Positions 1 through 8,459 of a stretch of 64,000 nucleotides of DNA are shown here, in pieces. The stretch's first letter is position 1. Each line of letters opens with the position of its first letter. Origin of the DNA: an uncultured Saprospiraceae bacterium (GTDB lineage Bacteria; Bacteroidota; Bacteroidia; Chitinophagales; Saprospiraceae); contig CALGLU010000039.1 in NCBI GenBank assembly GCA_937959275.1, positions 1-64,000 of the forward strand. The letters run 5' to 3'. The notes beneath the pieces were generated by a model. That model made no database searches. It saw only the letters and a program-made list of their open reading frames with translations, and was not told the origin of the DNA. The position numbers were made by a program, and so were the translations under genes.

Positions 1-96
1 GTCGTTTTAAATGCAGTCAAAAACAAATTAATTCATAGGGTTTTCTCTGTTATAAGCAGACAAACTCCTTATGTTAAATTAATGGCTTATGCATAA
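1..96 (+). pseudogene. 3' end of an IS110-family transposase (truncated by the window edge)
   Basis: The reading frame from base 1 to the TAA at 94-96 encodes 31 residues, ending in RQTPYVKLMAYA. This matches the C-terminus of the complete transposase on the minus strand at 19733-20734, which ends RQTPYVKMMAYV. About 40 bases past both stop codons the same sequence occurs (TTTGGTT, then ACGTAGAAATTCA), after which the two loci diverge. The right end of the element therefore lies near base 149. The two copies differ enough to be related elements rather than recent duplicates. Whether the rest of this copy is intact lies outside the window. Confidence 0.85.
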
Positions 97-149
97 CAAA
101 ATTTAACTATATTTATTTGGTTAGACGTAGAAATTCAGCAGGCAGCCGC
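97..149 (+). mobile_element. Right end of the IS110-family element
   Basis: This non-coding tail follows the transposase stop. Comparison with the tail of the second element (19694-19732, minus strand) shows shared sequence up to GTAGAAATTCA and unrelated sequence beyond. No terminal inverted repeat is visible, as expected for the IS110 family. Confidence 0.55.
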
Positions 150-202
150 GCTACAATAATATCGCACTTTCAGCGCTTATATTTCCTTAACTAAACGACA
201 TT

Positions 203-263
203 GGGACTCTCACCTCTAAACCTCCCGCAGAACCGTGCTTGAACCTCTCAGCTCACACAGTTC
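203..263 (-). other. Decayed group II intron 3' end (domains V and VI)
   Basis: Read on the minus strand, 263-230 folds into a 34-nt hairpin with the geometry of group II intron domain V: an 8-bp lower stem (GAACTGTG with CACGGTTC), a two-nucleotide AG bulge on the 3' side, a 6-bp upper stem and a GAGA (GNRA) tetraloop. A second hairpin with GGGA/TCCC arms follows at 226-203, where domain VI should be. The catalytic triad position reads AAC instead of AGC. No intron-encoded reverse transcriptase lies upstream, because the next gene begins at 459 on the other strand. I infer an inactive relic. The fold is seen directly; the family assignment is from memory of the domain V consensus. Confidence 0.6.
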
Positions 264-458
264 TTCATACATATGTGGTATTGGAGACCAACACGCTTTC
301 CAAACATAGGTCTCCTGCTACTAAAGTCGGATGTGAATAGATTGTTAAACTAGCAAACGGATTCCCTCTGGTCATCGTTTTATGCTACATTGAATATATT
401 CATTAGGAAAGAAAATATTTTTAAAAACCCAGTCAATTAAATTTAAAAACATAGAGTA

Positions 459-887
459 ATGAAACTAACACGTAAGCTATTCTTTCAATTACTTATTCTT
501 GTCCTCTTAAGCTCCTCCTTATTCTCCCAAGAAACAGATTTTTCTGACCGTCAAGCTATTCTTACGGCAACTGAAAACTTTTTTATTAGTGATCATACTG
601 GTAGTATTAAACATAAAAAGCTATCGATGCATGCAACAGGAGCGTATAGATACGTCAACAGAGATGGAGACTATTCAGAATCTACTTTTGACTTGGATTC
701 AGATGACTCAGATACAAGTTATAAAGAGGAGATATTGAGTGTTGAAATATACGGCACACTTGCTTTGGTTAAACTTCGTCTAGCCGAACTTTCTGGAGGC
801 CAACATTACAAAGTGCTCACCTTACATAAAGCTAAAGATGAATGGAAAATAACTTCTATCGTTTGGGGTTCAGAAATTACACAATGA
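459..887 (+). CDS. Secreted NTF2-like / lumazine-binding-type small protein
   Basis: The 142-residue protein has a signal peptide of about 23 residues (KLFFQLLILVLLSSSLFSQ, cut before E). The mature part resembles the cone-shaped SnoaL/NTF2 fold of the 'putative lumazine-binding' family: an N-terminal helix with ILTATENFF, then strands around LALVKLRL, YKVLTLHK and EWKITSIVW. Proteins of this family are periplasmic in Bacteroidota and mostly uncharacterised. It is a single gene, bordered by mobile-element debris on the left and by a direct repeat on the right. The ligand or reaction cannot be inferred. Confidence 0.6.
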   Translation: MKLTRKLFFQLLILVLLSSSLFSQETDFSDRQAILTATENFFISDHTGSIKHKKLSMHATGAYRYVNRDGDYSESTFDLDSDDSDTSYKEEILSVEIYGTLALVKLRLAELSGGQHYKVLTLHKAKDEWKITSIVWGSEITQ

Positions 888-978
888 TGTATGCTAAGCT
901 CGGTCCTAGAAATATTCAAATTCATTGATGAATTCAAGTTCTATGACAAGTTGAGTCCGCAGAGAAATTCAAGATCGC

Positions 979-1136
979 TGAATTTCAATCGTATGCCTGT
1001 GAAGTTGAAAACATCAGAGATCCATAGACATCAGGACAAGTGTATTTTAAATAACGGATATTCGAGGTTTTCAAGCTCGAATCAATATGATTGAATTTCA
1101 ATCGTATACCTCTGACGTTGAAAACATCAGAGATCC
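979..1136. repeat. Direct repeat of about 45 bp (two units)
   Basis: Units at 979-1023 and 1092-1136 share TGAATTTCAATCGTAT, then CCT, TTGAAAACATCAGAGATCC and so on, with a few substitutions. They lie between the end of the 459-887 gene and the stop of the GH10 gene. A 67-codon frame across this stretch has no protein-like features, so I read the region as non-coding. Confidence 0.7.
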
Positions 1137-1144
1137 GGTTTCCA

Positions 1145-2371
1145 TTAAAAATTTGGCTGGGCTTTTTTTAATGCCTCCCAAATATGAATATAGGCTGGCT
1201 TTTTTCGCATGTCTTCATCTAGAATATGAGGGGCATTTGGGCTTTTCCAACTAAAAGGCGGAATATGATCCATCCAATTAACCTTATCAGTCAAACCCCA
1301 AAACGTGACACCTTCGCAGGCTTGGTCCCTTAGACATATGTTAACGACTTCACCAAATTGTACACCTTGAGCTTCATATGGATCATCCTCATTCCCCATC
1401 AACAATAAACGTATATCCAATTCTGTAATTTCTACTTTTAAACCTAGTTCCCCTATTGCCCGAATGAATCGTTTCAATCCATCAAGGTCATGGATTCCTT
1501 TTATATGATGAGTTTGCAAACCGATACCATGGATAGGGACATTTCGTTTTTTCAGTCTCTTTAACAAGGCTAAGAAGGCTTTCCCTGCAGGTCCATCGTA
1601 GTCATATATCTGCTCATTCAGAAAAAGCGAACAGTCTGGATCAATCTCATGAGCATGCTTGAAGGCCCAATCAATATAGTATTCTCCCATAGCCTCAGTA
1701 AACGGACTCGGGTATAGACCCTCACCTGCCATGGGTTCATTCACGACGTCCCATGTAGATATCTGTCCTTTGAAATGTCCCATTACAGTATGAATATATT
1801 GGGTCATTATAGATTTCATTGTTTCTTCTTTGTCAGCAGATTCTGCAATCTGCTTTTTCCAAAGCTGTGGATATGTTCGTCCCGGAAACTTGCCCCATAT
1901 GAGTGTGTGCCCACGCATTCTCATGCCATTTGATTTAGAAAATTCCATCAGGCGATCCGCAGCTGAAAAGTCAAACTTCCAATGAACTGGGTCTATCAAT
2001 AATTTCTTAGGTTTGAAATCATTTTCCGCTACCACTGAATTAAATTCTTTTGCAATTAATTCTTTGAATTCGGAATTGCTCGCTATGGCGACTCCTATAT
2101 TAAAATCAATAGAATCCGCCAAAGCCTTCAAAGGGGTTGACATGATTTCTTTAGATACAGGTGTGTTGAGATAGTTTTTTTCATAACTATAAGGCCAGTA
2201 CGCCCGAAAGGCCAAGATAATTCCAAATACACTTATCAGTCCAATAGTCCTTAGTAAGATCTTACGTGTTCCTATATTCTTGCGTGGCCAGAAAAGCCAA
2301 CTCAAGCATAGAATTAAAATGGTAGAAAAGAAAACAATGTGAATTCCAAAAAGGTCTAAAATGATGTTCAT
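1145..2371 (-). CDS. Membrane-anchored endo-1,4-beta-xylanase, GH10
   Basis: The 408-residue protein has two predicted N-terminal membrane segments (about 11-28 and 39-57) followed by a GH10 TIM barrel (about 85-400). The acid/base Glu212 lies in WDVVNEP and the nucleophile Glu317 in ITELDI. Other family motifs are GHTLIWG and GIGLQTHH. GH10 enzymes cut internal beta-1,4 bonds of xylan. A double-spanning anchor instead of a signal or lipoprotein peptide is unusual; the catalytic domain probably faces the periplasm. It is the last gene of a tight minus-strand cluster, 24 bp after the aminotransferase, and is a distant paralogue of the xylanase at 11266-12420. Xylanase activity is inferred from the family. 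Confidence 0.9.
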   Translation of the reverse strand: MNIILDLFGIHIVFFSTILILCLSWLFWPRKNIGTRKILLRTIGLISVFGIILAFRAYWPYSYEKNYLNTPVSKEIMSTPLKALADSIDFNIGVAIASNSEFKELIAKEFNSVVAENDFKPKKLLIDPVHWKFDFSAADRLMEFSKSNGMRMRGHTLIWGKFPGRTYPQLWKKQIAESADKEETMKSIMTQYIHTVMGHFKGQISTWDVVNEPMAGEGLYPSPFTEAMGEYYIDWAFKHAHEIDPDCSLFLNEQIYDYDGPAGKAFLALLKRLKKRNVPIHGIGLQTHHIKGIHDLDGLKRFIRAIGELGLKVEITELDIRLLLMGNEDDPYEAQGVQFGEVVNICLRDQACEGVTFWGLTDKVNWMDHIPPFSWKSPNAPHILDEDMRKKPAYIHIWEALKKAQPNF

Positions 2372-2395
2372 ATTGCTTTACAATTTCATAGTTTA

Positions 2396-3298
2396 CTATG
2401 ATAAGCCCACACAATACTTAGGAATTAACTCCTCAAATTTTTCGATTAGAGCATTCATTAAATTTGAGCCATAACGATTCTCCATCACTCGTCCATCAAT
2501 TTCTGTTATGGGTGTGAGCTCTCCCATTGTGCCAGTACAAAACACCTCGTCTGCATTGTACAATTCTGTCAACGAAATATTGCGCTCCTCAATGGCAATT
2601 CCATTGGTTTCGCACAACTCTATAATAAAGCCTCTAGTGATCCCGTGCAGACATGCCGTCGCGTAGGGCGTATACACTTTGCTATTCTTGGCCATAAATA
2701 TATTGGTGCCATTCAGCTCAGCAGCAAAGCCATCCTTATCCAACATCAACGCGGCATCAACACCAGCCACATTCGATTGAATTTTCGCTTGTATGTTATT
2801 TAATAAATTCGTGTGGTGGATTTTGGAATCCAAGAAGGCCGGATTATTTCGACGGATCGTAGACGTAATAATTTTAATGCCATGCTCATTGTCATACACT
2901 GGTGGCTTCCACTCGGGTAAAATAATTAATGTTGACCCCGATTGATTCAAGCGCGGATCCATGCCTGAAGTAATTTTATTGCCTCGCGTCAAGGTCAAGC
3001 GCACATGCGTATCTCTATCCATGCCATTCGCATCGAGCGTTTGCTTTAGTGCAGCCTTAATCACATCTGGACTGGGAATATCAACAAAAGCAATCGCCTT
3101 GGCTGACTCATACAGTCGATTCAAATGTCTGTCCAACAACATCACACCTGTAGGATATACTCGAAGTCCTTCCCAAACGGCATCACCGCCTTGGACCACA
3201 CTATCAAAGACAGATACTTTTGCTTCTTCTCGCGGATATAATCGGTCGCCCACCCATACTTGTATACTTTGATTTCTTGGATCTGATGTTTGTAACAT
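2396..3298 (-). CDS. Class IV (branched-chain-type) aminotransferase
   Basis: This 300-residue PLP enzyme belongs to the IlvE/D-amino-acid-transaminase/ADC-lyase fold family. The Schiff-base lysine is probably Lys159 in DSKIHHTNLLNN. An AELNGTNIF stretch and the CLHGITRGFI and CTGTMGELTPI motifs match the cofactor-phosphate and C-terminal regions of branched-chain aminotransferases. The usual reaction is reversible amino transfer between Leu/Ile/Val and 2-oxoglutarate. There is no signal peptide, so it is cytoplasmic. It starts 16 bp after the sulfotransferase-like gene, in the same transcription unit. The exact substrate is uncertain, since class IV members are easily mis-assigned. Confidence 0.8.
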   Translation of the reverse strand: MLQTSDPRNQSIQVWVGDRLYPREEAKVSVFDSVVQGGDAVWEGLRVYPTGVMLLDRHLNRLYESAKAIAFVDIPSPDVIKAALKQTLDANGMDRDTHVRLTLTRGNKITSGMDPRLNQSGSTLIILPEWKPPVYDNEHGIKIITSTIRRNNPAFLDSKIHHTNLLNNIQAKIQSNVAGVDAALMLDKDGFAAELNGTNIFMAKNSKVYTPYATACLHGITRGFIIELCETNGIAIEERNISLTELYNADEVFCTGTMGELTPITEIDGRVMENRYGSNLMNALIEKFEELIPKYCVGLS

Positions 3299-3314
3299 TT
3301 ACTTCTATTGTAGA

Positions 3315-4031
3315 TTAGATAATACTGAACTCATATAATTTATCATAATAATATAAAGACTCTTGATACAAGCCTTGTAAGTTGTCAGTTATTTTTGGTT
3401 CTGATGTATTTTGCAGAGCAAATCCCGTAGATGCATGCACATTCGTATACCAGTGTGGCGCCCAGACTCCATCTTCCTCTATCGGCCCTTTTGGCCAGGA
3501 CAACATCCGTTCGCTAAATGGTATGTCCAAATGTTGGCATAGTGTGGTTAAGCCAGCTTGCGGGTCTGCCAACACATCGTTAGAATCCATGACGATGGGT
3601 GACTGTCCTGAATCTTTTAAATATTTATAAATCTCCCATTCTCTTTTCAAGCCAATATCTCTCATCTGTGGATCTGGTATCACCTTGACGAATGAGGTAA
3701 TGAGCTGTGCAGGATCTCGAATCAGAAACACGTTTTGTAGATCTAACAAAAAATGATAATCAACATCAACATAATGCTTCGCCATCCCTTTGATAAAATA
3801 GATCGGCGTCTCTATCGGATTAAAAATCAACTGTTGTTTTACTAGATCCATGCTTTGCGGCTGACTATCCAATATCGCCTCACGCGCAGGATGTTCATCT
3901 CCAGTCAACTGTAAGAAGTATGCATACATCGGCTCATCAACCACGGCCGTGTCTGCGCGATTAGCGAAGGCATACATAAGCGCAGTGGATATATTGCGCG
4001 GCCCTGATATCAGATTGATGCGAGTCGTCAT
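3315..4031 (-). CDS. Sulfotransferase-like P-loop protein
   Basis: The 238-residue cytoplasmic protein begins with ISGPRNISTALMYAF, a modified phosphosulfate-binding loop, and carries FLIRDPAQLITSFVKV near residue 100, resembling the 3'-phosphate-binding motif of PAPS sulfotransferases. Related proteins are often annotated as sulfotransferase family and occur beside class IV aminotransferases, as here. The first four bases overlap the end of the alkyltransferase-like gene, indicating translational coupling. Whether it transfers sulfate is unknown. The family call rests on the two motifs. Confidence 0.65.
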   Translation of the reverse strand: MTTRINLISGPRNISTALMYAFANRADTAVVDEPMYAYFLQLTGDEHPAREAILDSQPQSMDLVKQQLIFNPIETPIYFIKGMAKHYVDVDYHFLLDLQNVFLIRDPAQLITSFVKVIPDPQMRDIGLKREWEIYKYLKDSGQSPIVMDSNDVLADPQAGLTTLCQHLDIPFSERMLSWPKGPIEEDGVWAPHWYTNVHASTGFALQNTSEPKITDNLQGLYQESLYYYDKLYEFSII

Positions 4032-4363
4032 ACATCAAGTTCTTGCGGATGCCAAAATAATTCTTTGAAATCCACCACTTTATCCTTCTTCACTTTTACG
4101 CCTTCTTGTTCTAAAAGTTTTTGCATCATTGAGGGTGGCTTAAAGTGACCACGACCTGTAAGTTCTCCATTGCGATTAACAACGCGGTGAGCTGGCACAG
4201 GCATATTCATCTTATTCGATTGACCTAATGCATAACCAACCATACGTGCTGAACCCAATGCCAGGTAATCGGCAATGGCCCCATATGTACTCACTCGACC
4301 CTCTGGAATTTGCTCAGTGATCATGTAGACTTGCTCGTAATATGATTTCGCTCTGAAACTCAT
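4028..4363 (-). CDS. Alkyltransferase-like protein (MGMT family, no acceptor cysteine)
   Basis: The 111-residue protein covers the DNA-binding domain of O6-alkylguanine-DNA alkyltransferase: IPEGRVSTYGAIADYLA recognition helix region, ARMVGYALGQ, and PAHRVVNRNGELTG. The active-site motif PCHRV is PAHRV here (Ala58), so it cannot accept an alkyl group. Alkyltransferase-like (ATL) proteins of this kind bind O6-alkylguanine and are known to flag the lesion for nucleotide excision repair. It heads the four-gene minus-strand cluster and overlaps the next gene by 4 bp. Confidence 0.85.
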   Translation of the reverse strand: MSFRAKSYYEQVYMITEQIPEGRVSTYGAIADYLALGSARMVGYALGQSNKMNMPVPAHRVVNRNGELTGRGHFKPPSMMQKLLEQEGVKVKKDKVVDFKELFWHPQELDV

Positions 4364-4618
4364 CTTTGATTATTCTTGTGTGAAGGTAAAAGTCTGAGAT
4401 TAACAAAATGCACAGATCTTTATAATTTTATATAAATTTTTTATCGCAGAATGATCATTTAGATTAGAACCTATAAGTTAGCTATGTTATATAAATTTGA
4501 GTCTACAAAGAGAATTTTTGGCTTGAAGTGGTGGATGTCAGTCAGTAAGATTAAAAAAAGTAATAGACAACTTTAGATGAAATGAATAACTACCTTACTT
4601 TGTGCAAAAATTCGACTA

Positions 4619-5176
4619 TTGAATCAGATTAAAATTATCGCTTCTTCTATTAGTAACCTAACAGATGCCCGTTATTTTGCAGCTTGGGGTGTGAATGCAC
4701 TGAGCTTTGATTTCGACAAAGTTGACAGAGACGAGTATTTTGCTATCCTTGATTGGGTAGAAGGTGTAAAAATTTATGTAGAGACAAGAGAAGAATTTTC
4801 TGATCTCGAAATTCACGAAGCTGATGGGATCATTTACCTGAAAGATAATCTAGATAGTTCAGAAGATATATTGTCTGGCAATACGATTGTTTCTGGTTCA
4901 TTCGCACTACTTCAGTCACTCTCATTTAAGGAAAACCAAATCCTGCGCATTGGCGATGAGTGGAGCTCTTGGGATTCTTCAAAAAAACAGCAAGCTATCC
5001 AATTTGCGAAGCAGCACAGTTGTTTTGTAGATATCCCCTTTACCCTTACTGAATTAGAGTCATACTTGGAGTCAGAACTCATTTATGGCTTAGTGCTGCG
5101 TGGCGGTGAAGAAGAGAAAGTTGGGTTTAAATCCTTTGAAGAATTAGAAGGGATTTTTGATCTGTTGGAACAATAG
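4619..5176 (+). CDS. TrpF-like (phosphoribosylanthranilate isomerase-type) protein of unknown role
   Basis: The 185-residue protein starts with IKIIASSISNLTDARYFAAWG, a degenerate form of the TrpF opening (KICGIT followed by DA), and ends with a GLVLRGGEEEKVG segment reminiscent of the phosphate-binding end of a beta/alpha barrel. The catalytic cysteine of TrpF is absent (IASS instead of ICG) and no other trp gene is near, so isomerase activity is doubtful. The start is TTG at 4619: the frame is closed by TGA at 4583 and holds no ATG before it. A promoter-like TTACTTTG sits at 4595-4602. Similar TrpF-like proteins in Bacteroidota are uncharacterised. Confidence 0.6.
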   Translation: MNQIKIIASSISNLTDARYFAAWGVNALSFDFDKVDRDEYFAILDWVEGVKIYVETREEFSDLEIHEADGIIYLKDNLDSSEDILSGNTIVSGSFALLQSLSFKENQILRIGDEWSSWDSSKKQQAIQFAKQHSCFVDIPFTLTELESYLESELIYGLVLRGGEEEKVGFKSFEELEGIFDLLEQ

Positions 5177-5329
5177 CTAATTTAATGTTGAGCGTGACTG
5201 TCGGCAAACAGGTTTTGAATGTGGAAGCGGACATCCAGCATTGAACGTAGTGACTGGCAGGGTTGAATGATTTTTTAAACACACATCATGAAGGCACAAG
5301 TCAACTCTTGACTATCGATAATTGACAAT

Positions 5330-6310
5330 ATGAAAGTACTCGTTACTGGATCTAGCGGCCACTTAGGAGAAGCACTCTGCAAAAGCTTGCCAGCCCTTGG
5401 CTATGAAGCTATTGGCTGCGACATACTTCCCTCTTCGTATACTCATCATGTAGGCGATTTATCAAATGCTGATTTTGTAGAAGAATCTATGGCTGGGATA
5501 GATGTCATTATTCATACAGCGACATTACATAAACCACATGTAGTAACGCACACAAAGTCAGATTTTATTGACTCAAACATTTCGGCTACTCTAAATTTGC
5601 TACAGGCAGCAGTCAAGCATCAGGTGTCGTCATTTATTTATACTAGCACGACGAGCACATTCGGTGATGCCATGAAGCCTCAGCAGGATGAGCCAGCCGT
5701 ATGGGTAACAGAAGACTTAGTCGCGCAACCAAAGAATATTTACGGCGTGACAAAGTTGGCAGCAGAGAATCTATGCTTACTCTTTCACCGAGATTATGGA
5801 TTACCCTGTCTCATCCTGAAGACATCTCGATTCTTTTTAGAGATAGATGATGATCCTGCGATGAGAGGAATTTACACTAATGAAAATATTAAGGCTAACG
5901 AATTCTTATACAGACGTGTCGACATTCAAGATGCCGTTGATGCCCACTTACTCGCTATGAAAAAAGCAAAGGATTTAGGATTTGGCAAGTATATCATCAG
6001 TGCTGCTTCGCCTTTTACACAGGCTCATTTACCCGTATTAAATCAAGATGCAGCGTCGGTAGTGAAATCTCTATTTCCAGCTTATCAAGAGGTCTATGAC
6101 AATAGACATTGGAAAATGTTTGATCGAATATCGAGAGTCTATACAAGTGATCTGGCTCAAAGAGAACTAGAGTGGAAGCCTGTGGTGAATTTTAGTTACA
6201 TATTGTCCTGCTTGCAAGATGGTAAAGAGTATCGAAGTCCGTTATCGCTTGACGTGGGAATAAAGGGCTATCACAAGCAAGAGTTTGATGAAGGCCCTTA
6301 TCCAGTTTGA
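5330..6310 (+). CDS. NAD(P)-dependent epimerase/dehydratase (extended SDR)
   Basis: The 326-residue protein has the Rossmann glycine motif GSSGHLG (7-13), an acidic residue after strand 2 (CD, near 31), a TSTTSTFG serine region and the catalytic YxxxK pair Tyr138/Lys142 in YGVTK. Extended SDRs act on nucleotide sugars or related polyols. The C-terminal substrate part (FDEGPYPV end) is not diagnostic. No sugar-nucleotide genes are adjacent. The next gene is a Gfo/Idh/MocA oxidoreductase 141 bp downstream, so a shared role in sugar or cyclitol metabolism is possible. Confidence 0.8.
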   Translation: MKVLVTGSSGHLGEALCKSLPALGYEAIGCDILPSSYTHHVGDLSNADFVEESMAGIDVIIHTATLHKPHVVTHTKSDFIDSNISATLNLLQAAVKHQVSSFIYTSTTSTFGDAMKPQQDEPAVWVTEDLVAQPKNIYGVTKLAAENLCLLFHRDYGLPCLILKTSRFFLEIDDDPAMRGIYTNENIKANEFLYRRVDIQDAVDAHLLAMKKAKDLGFGKYIISAASPFTQAHLPVLNQDAASVVKSLFPAYQEVYDNRHWKMFDRISRVYTSDLAQRELEWKPVVNFSYILSCLQDGKEYRSPLSLDVGIKGYHKQEFDEGPYPV

Positions 6311-6451
6311 ATAAAAAAATTAGCAGCATGATTCATATAGGTAAAGCTGGATACTTTCATTCGAAATTCTAAATAGGATTCAGTTTAACGGGCACAATAA
6401 CCATGTTCTCTGACATTTTACTTATTTTCAAAAAAGTTAAACAGTAGACAC

Positions 6452-7747
6452 ATGAAAAGAAGACACTTCATAAAAGATAGCTCTTTAGCAATGGCAGGAT
6501 CATTAGCCATTAGACCAAGTCGCAAAAGAATCTCCGCTTTAGAGAAAATTCAAATTGGCGTTATAGGCTGTAATGGCATGGGCTGGGCGAATACCAAGTC
6601 GGCGTTAGCCATGTCTGATGTAGACCTAGTGGCGATCTGTGATGTGGATCAGAATGTCATCAACAAGAGACTGGAAGAATGCAAATCCCTTAGATCAAAT
6701 ACACCAAAAACGTATCTTGACTACAGAGAATTATTGCAGGACGACAGTATTGATGCAGTCATTATTGGGACACCAGATCACTGGCACTGTCTCCCAATGG
6801 TAGATGCGGTGAAAGCAGGCAAGCATGTCTATGTAGAAAAACCGATTGCGAATACGATAGAAGAATGCCAACTCATGAAAGCTGCTGCCAAACAATATGG
6901 GACAGTCGTACAAGTCGGTCAATGGCAGAGAAGTGGCCCTCATTATGCAAAAGCGATCGATATCGTAAGGTCTGGAGTTTTAGGGAATATTAGATTAGTC
7001 AAAGTGTGGGCTTACCAAGGATGGATGAAGCCAGTTAAGGTGCTGCCCGATACGACAGCGCCTGAGGGAGTCGATTATAGCCGTTGGTTAGGACCGGCGC
7101 CTAAGAGACCGTATAACCGCAATCGATTTCATTTTAGCTTTAGATGGTTCTGGGATTATGCCGGTGGGCTGATGACTGACTGGGGTGTGCATGAGATAGA
7201 TATAGCTCTATATGCGATGAATGCGATTGCTCCGATTTCTGTCATGGCGAGCGGTGGCAAATTAGCGTATCCTAATGATGCTTCTGAGACGCCTGATACA
7301 TTACAGACAGTCTTTCAGTATGATAATTTCAATATGCTATGGGAGCATGCCACTGGCATCGATAATGGTAACTATGGCCGGACCGAAGGCATTGCTTTTA
7401 TTGGGAATGCAGGCACGCTAGTCTGCAATCGGCAAGGCTATGAGATCATCCCTGAGAAGGATGGTGTCGAGGCTGAAGTATTCGAAAAACCCAAAGAACT
7501 AAATTATTTAAATCTTCATACGCAGAATTTTGTAGAAGCGATTAAGGCGAATGATATTTCACTTCTCAATACGCCAATCGAATCAGGGAGTGTGGCAGCG
7601 ATTAATGCGCAGATGGGAAATATAGCTTATAAAACAGGACGAAAAGTTTTCTGGGATAAGTCTACTGAAAGTTTCATAAACGATCAGGAGGCTAATGAAT
7701 TAATGAAGGCTAGATATTTTAATGGGTATAAATTGCCAACAGTATAA
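6452..7747 (+). CDS. Tat-exported Gfo/Idh/MocA family oxidoreductase
   Basis: The 431-residue protein opens with KRRHFIKDSSLAMAGSLAI, a twin-arginine signal (RRxFIK), so it is probably exported folded with its cofactor. The NAD-binding motif GVIGCNGMG lies at 36-44 and the family motif EKP at 129-131. A C-terminal alpha/beta sheet domain follows, with the GGLMTDWGVHEIDIAL segment typical of secreted Bacteroidota members. These enzymes oxidise or epimerise sugars, inositols or glycosides using a tightly bound NAD(P). The substrate is unknown. It has its own intergenic regions on both sides. Confidence 0.85.
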   Translation: MKRRHFIKDSSLAMAGSLAIRPSRKRISALEKIQIGVIGCNGMGWANTKSALAMSDVDLVAICDVDQNVINKRLEECKSLRSNTPKTYLDYRELLQDDSIDAVIIGTPDHWHCLPMVDAVKAGKHVYVEKPIANTIEECQLMKAAAKQYGTVVQVGQWQRSGPHYAKAIDIVRSGVLGNIRLVKVWAYQGWMKPVKVLPDTTAPEGVDYSRWLGPAPKRPYNRNRFHFSFRWFWDYAGGLMTDWGVHEIDIALYAMNAIAPISVMASGGKLAYPNDASETPDTLQTVFQYDNFNMLWEHATGIDNGNYGRTEGIAFIGNAGTLVCNRQGYEIIPEKDGVEAEVFEKPKELNYLNLHTQNFVEAIKANDISLLNTPIESGSVAAINAQMGNIAYKTGRKVFWDKSTESFINDQEANELMKARYFNGYKLPTV

Positions 7748-7923
7748 GCTTGTTCATTTACATAGAATGGGTACAGTAAGTTACATGCAATTACAAAATG
7801 AACGTAGAAATCTTTTTCTCATCTGAAGTAATTCTTGAAAACGAATCAATTTTATTGCGTCCTACATTTTCAAACAAACAATAAGTTGGATTAAATTAAG
7901 TTATTACCGATAAACTTAATTCT

Positions 7924-8379
7924 ATGAAATTATTGTTTATTGTTTTAAGCTTTACTTGTTGTATAATGATTGCATGTGATAAAGCATCAAGCTCATGCAA
8001 TGAAAATATTATGATAGAAGCACAATTAGAAGATGTCCATTGCAATGAATTTTATTCAGAGAGTATTGTGATTAATACCCAAGAAGATTTAGACAACTTT
8101 GTCAACAACTCTTGCACAAGCTTTGATCCTTTATTTTCAGTTAATTTCACAACTAATAGTTTGTTAGGTTATAGAGTTTCTGGTTCAGGTTGTTCCAGAA
8201 CATTCGATGCTTCTTTTACAGAATGTTCAGACCAACTTATGTACACTTATTTAGTTACCATAAATGAATTCGGTCAATGTGAACCCTTAGAAACTAGATT
8301 CTTTATTGCCAGTGTTCCTAAAATAAGCGCTGACTTTATAGTTAATTTTGAAACAAAAATCATTCAAAATCCAGAATAA
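7924..8379 (+). CDS. Small lipoprotein of unknown function
   Basis: The 151-residue protein has a lipoprotein signal (LSFTCCIMIAC, lipid anchor probably Cys18). The mature part has four further cysteines that could form disulfides and several beta-strand-like stretches. I recognise no family. The codon and base composition resemble the neighbours. A large palindromic repeat begins about 80 bp downstream. Confidence 0.6.
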   Translation: MKLLFIVLSFTCCIMIACDKASSSCNENIMIEAQLEDVHCNEFYSESIVINTQEDLDNFVNNSCTSFDPLFSVNFTTNSLLGYRVSGSGCSRTFDASFTECSDQLMYTYLVTINEFGQCEPLETRFFIASVPKISADFIVNFETKIIQNPE

Positions 8380-8459
8380 AATCTAGCTAATAAAAATTAA
8401 AATAAGTGTGTAACACAAATAGAGCAGAAAGGCGTCTTTGATTTTTTAGTCACTAACGT

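Noticed and set aside
891-1094. Small gene of 67 codons
   Set aside because: It runs across the direct repeat, has no family-like residues and no promoter; its composition is that of repeat DNA.
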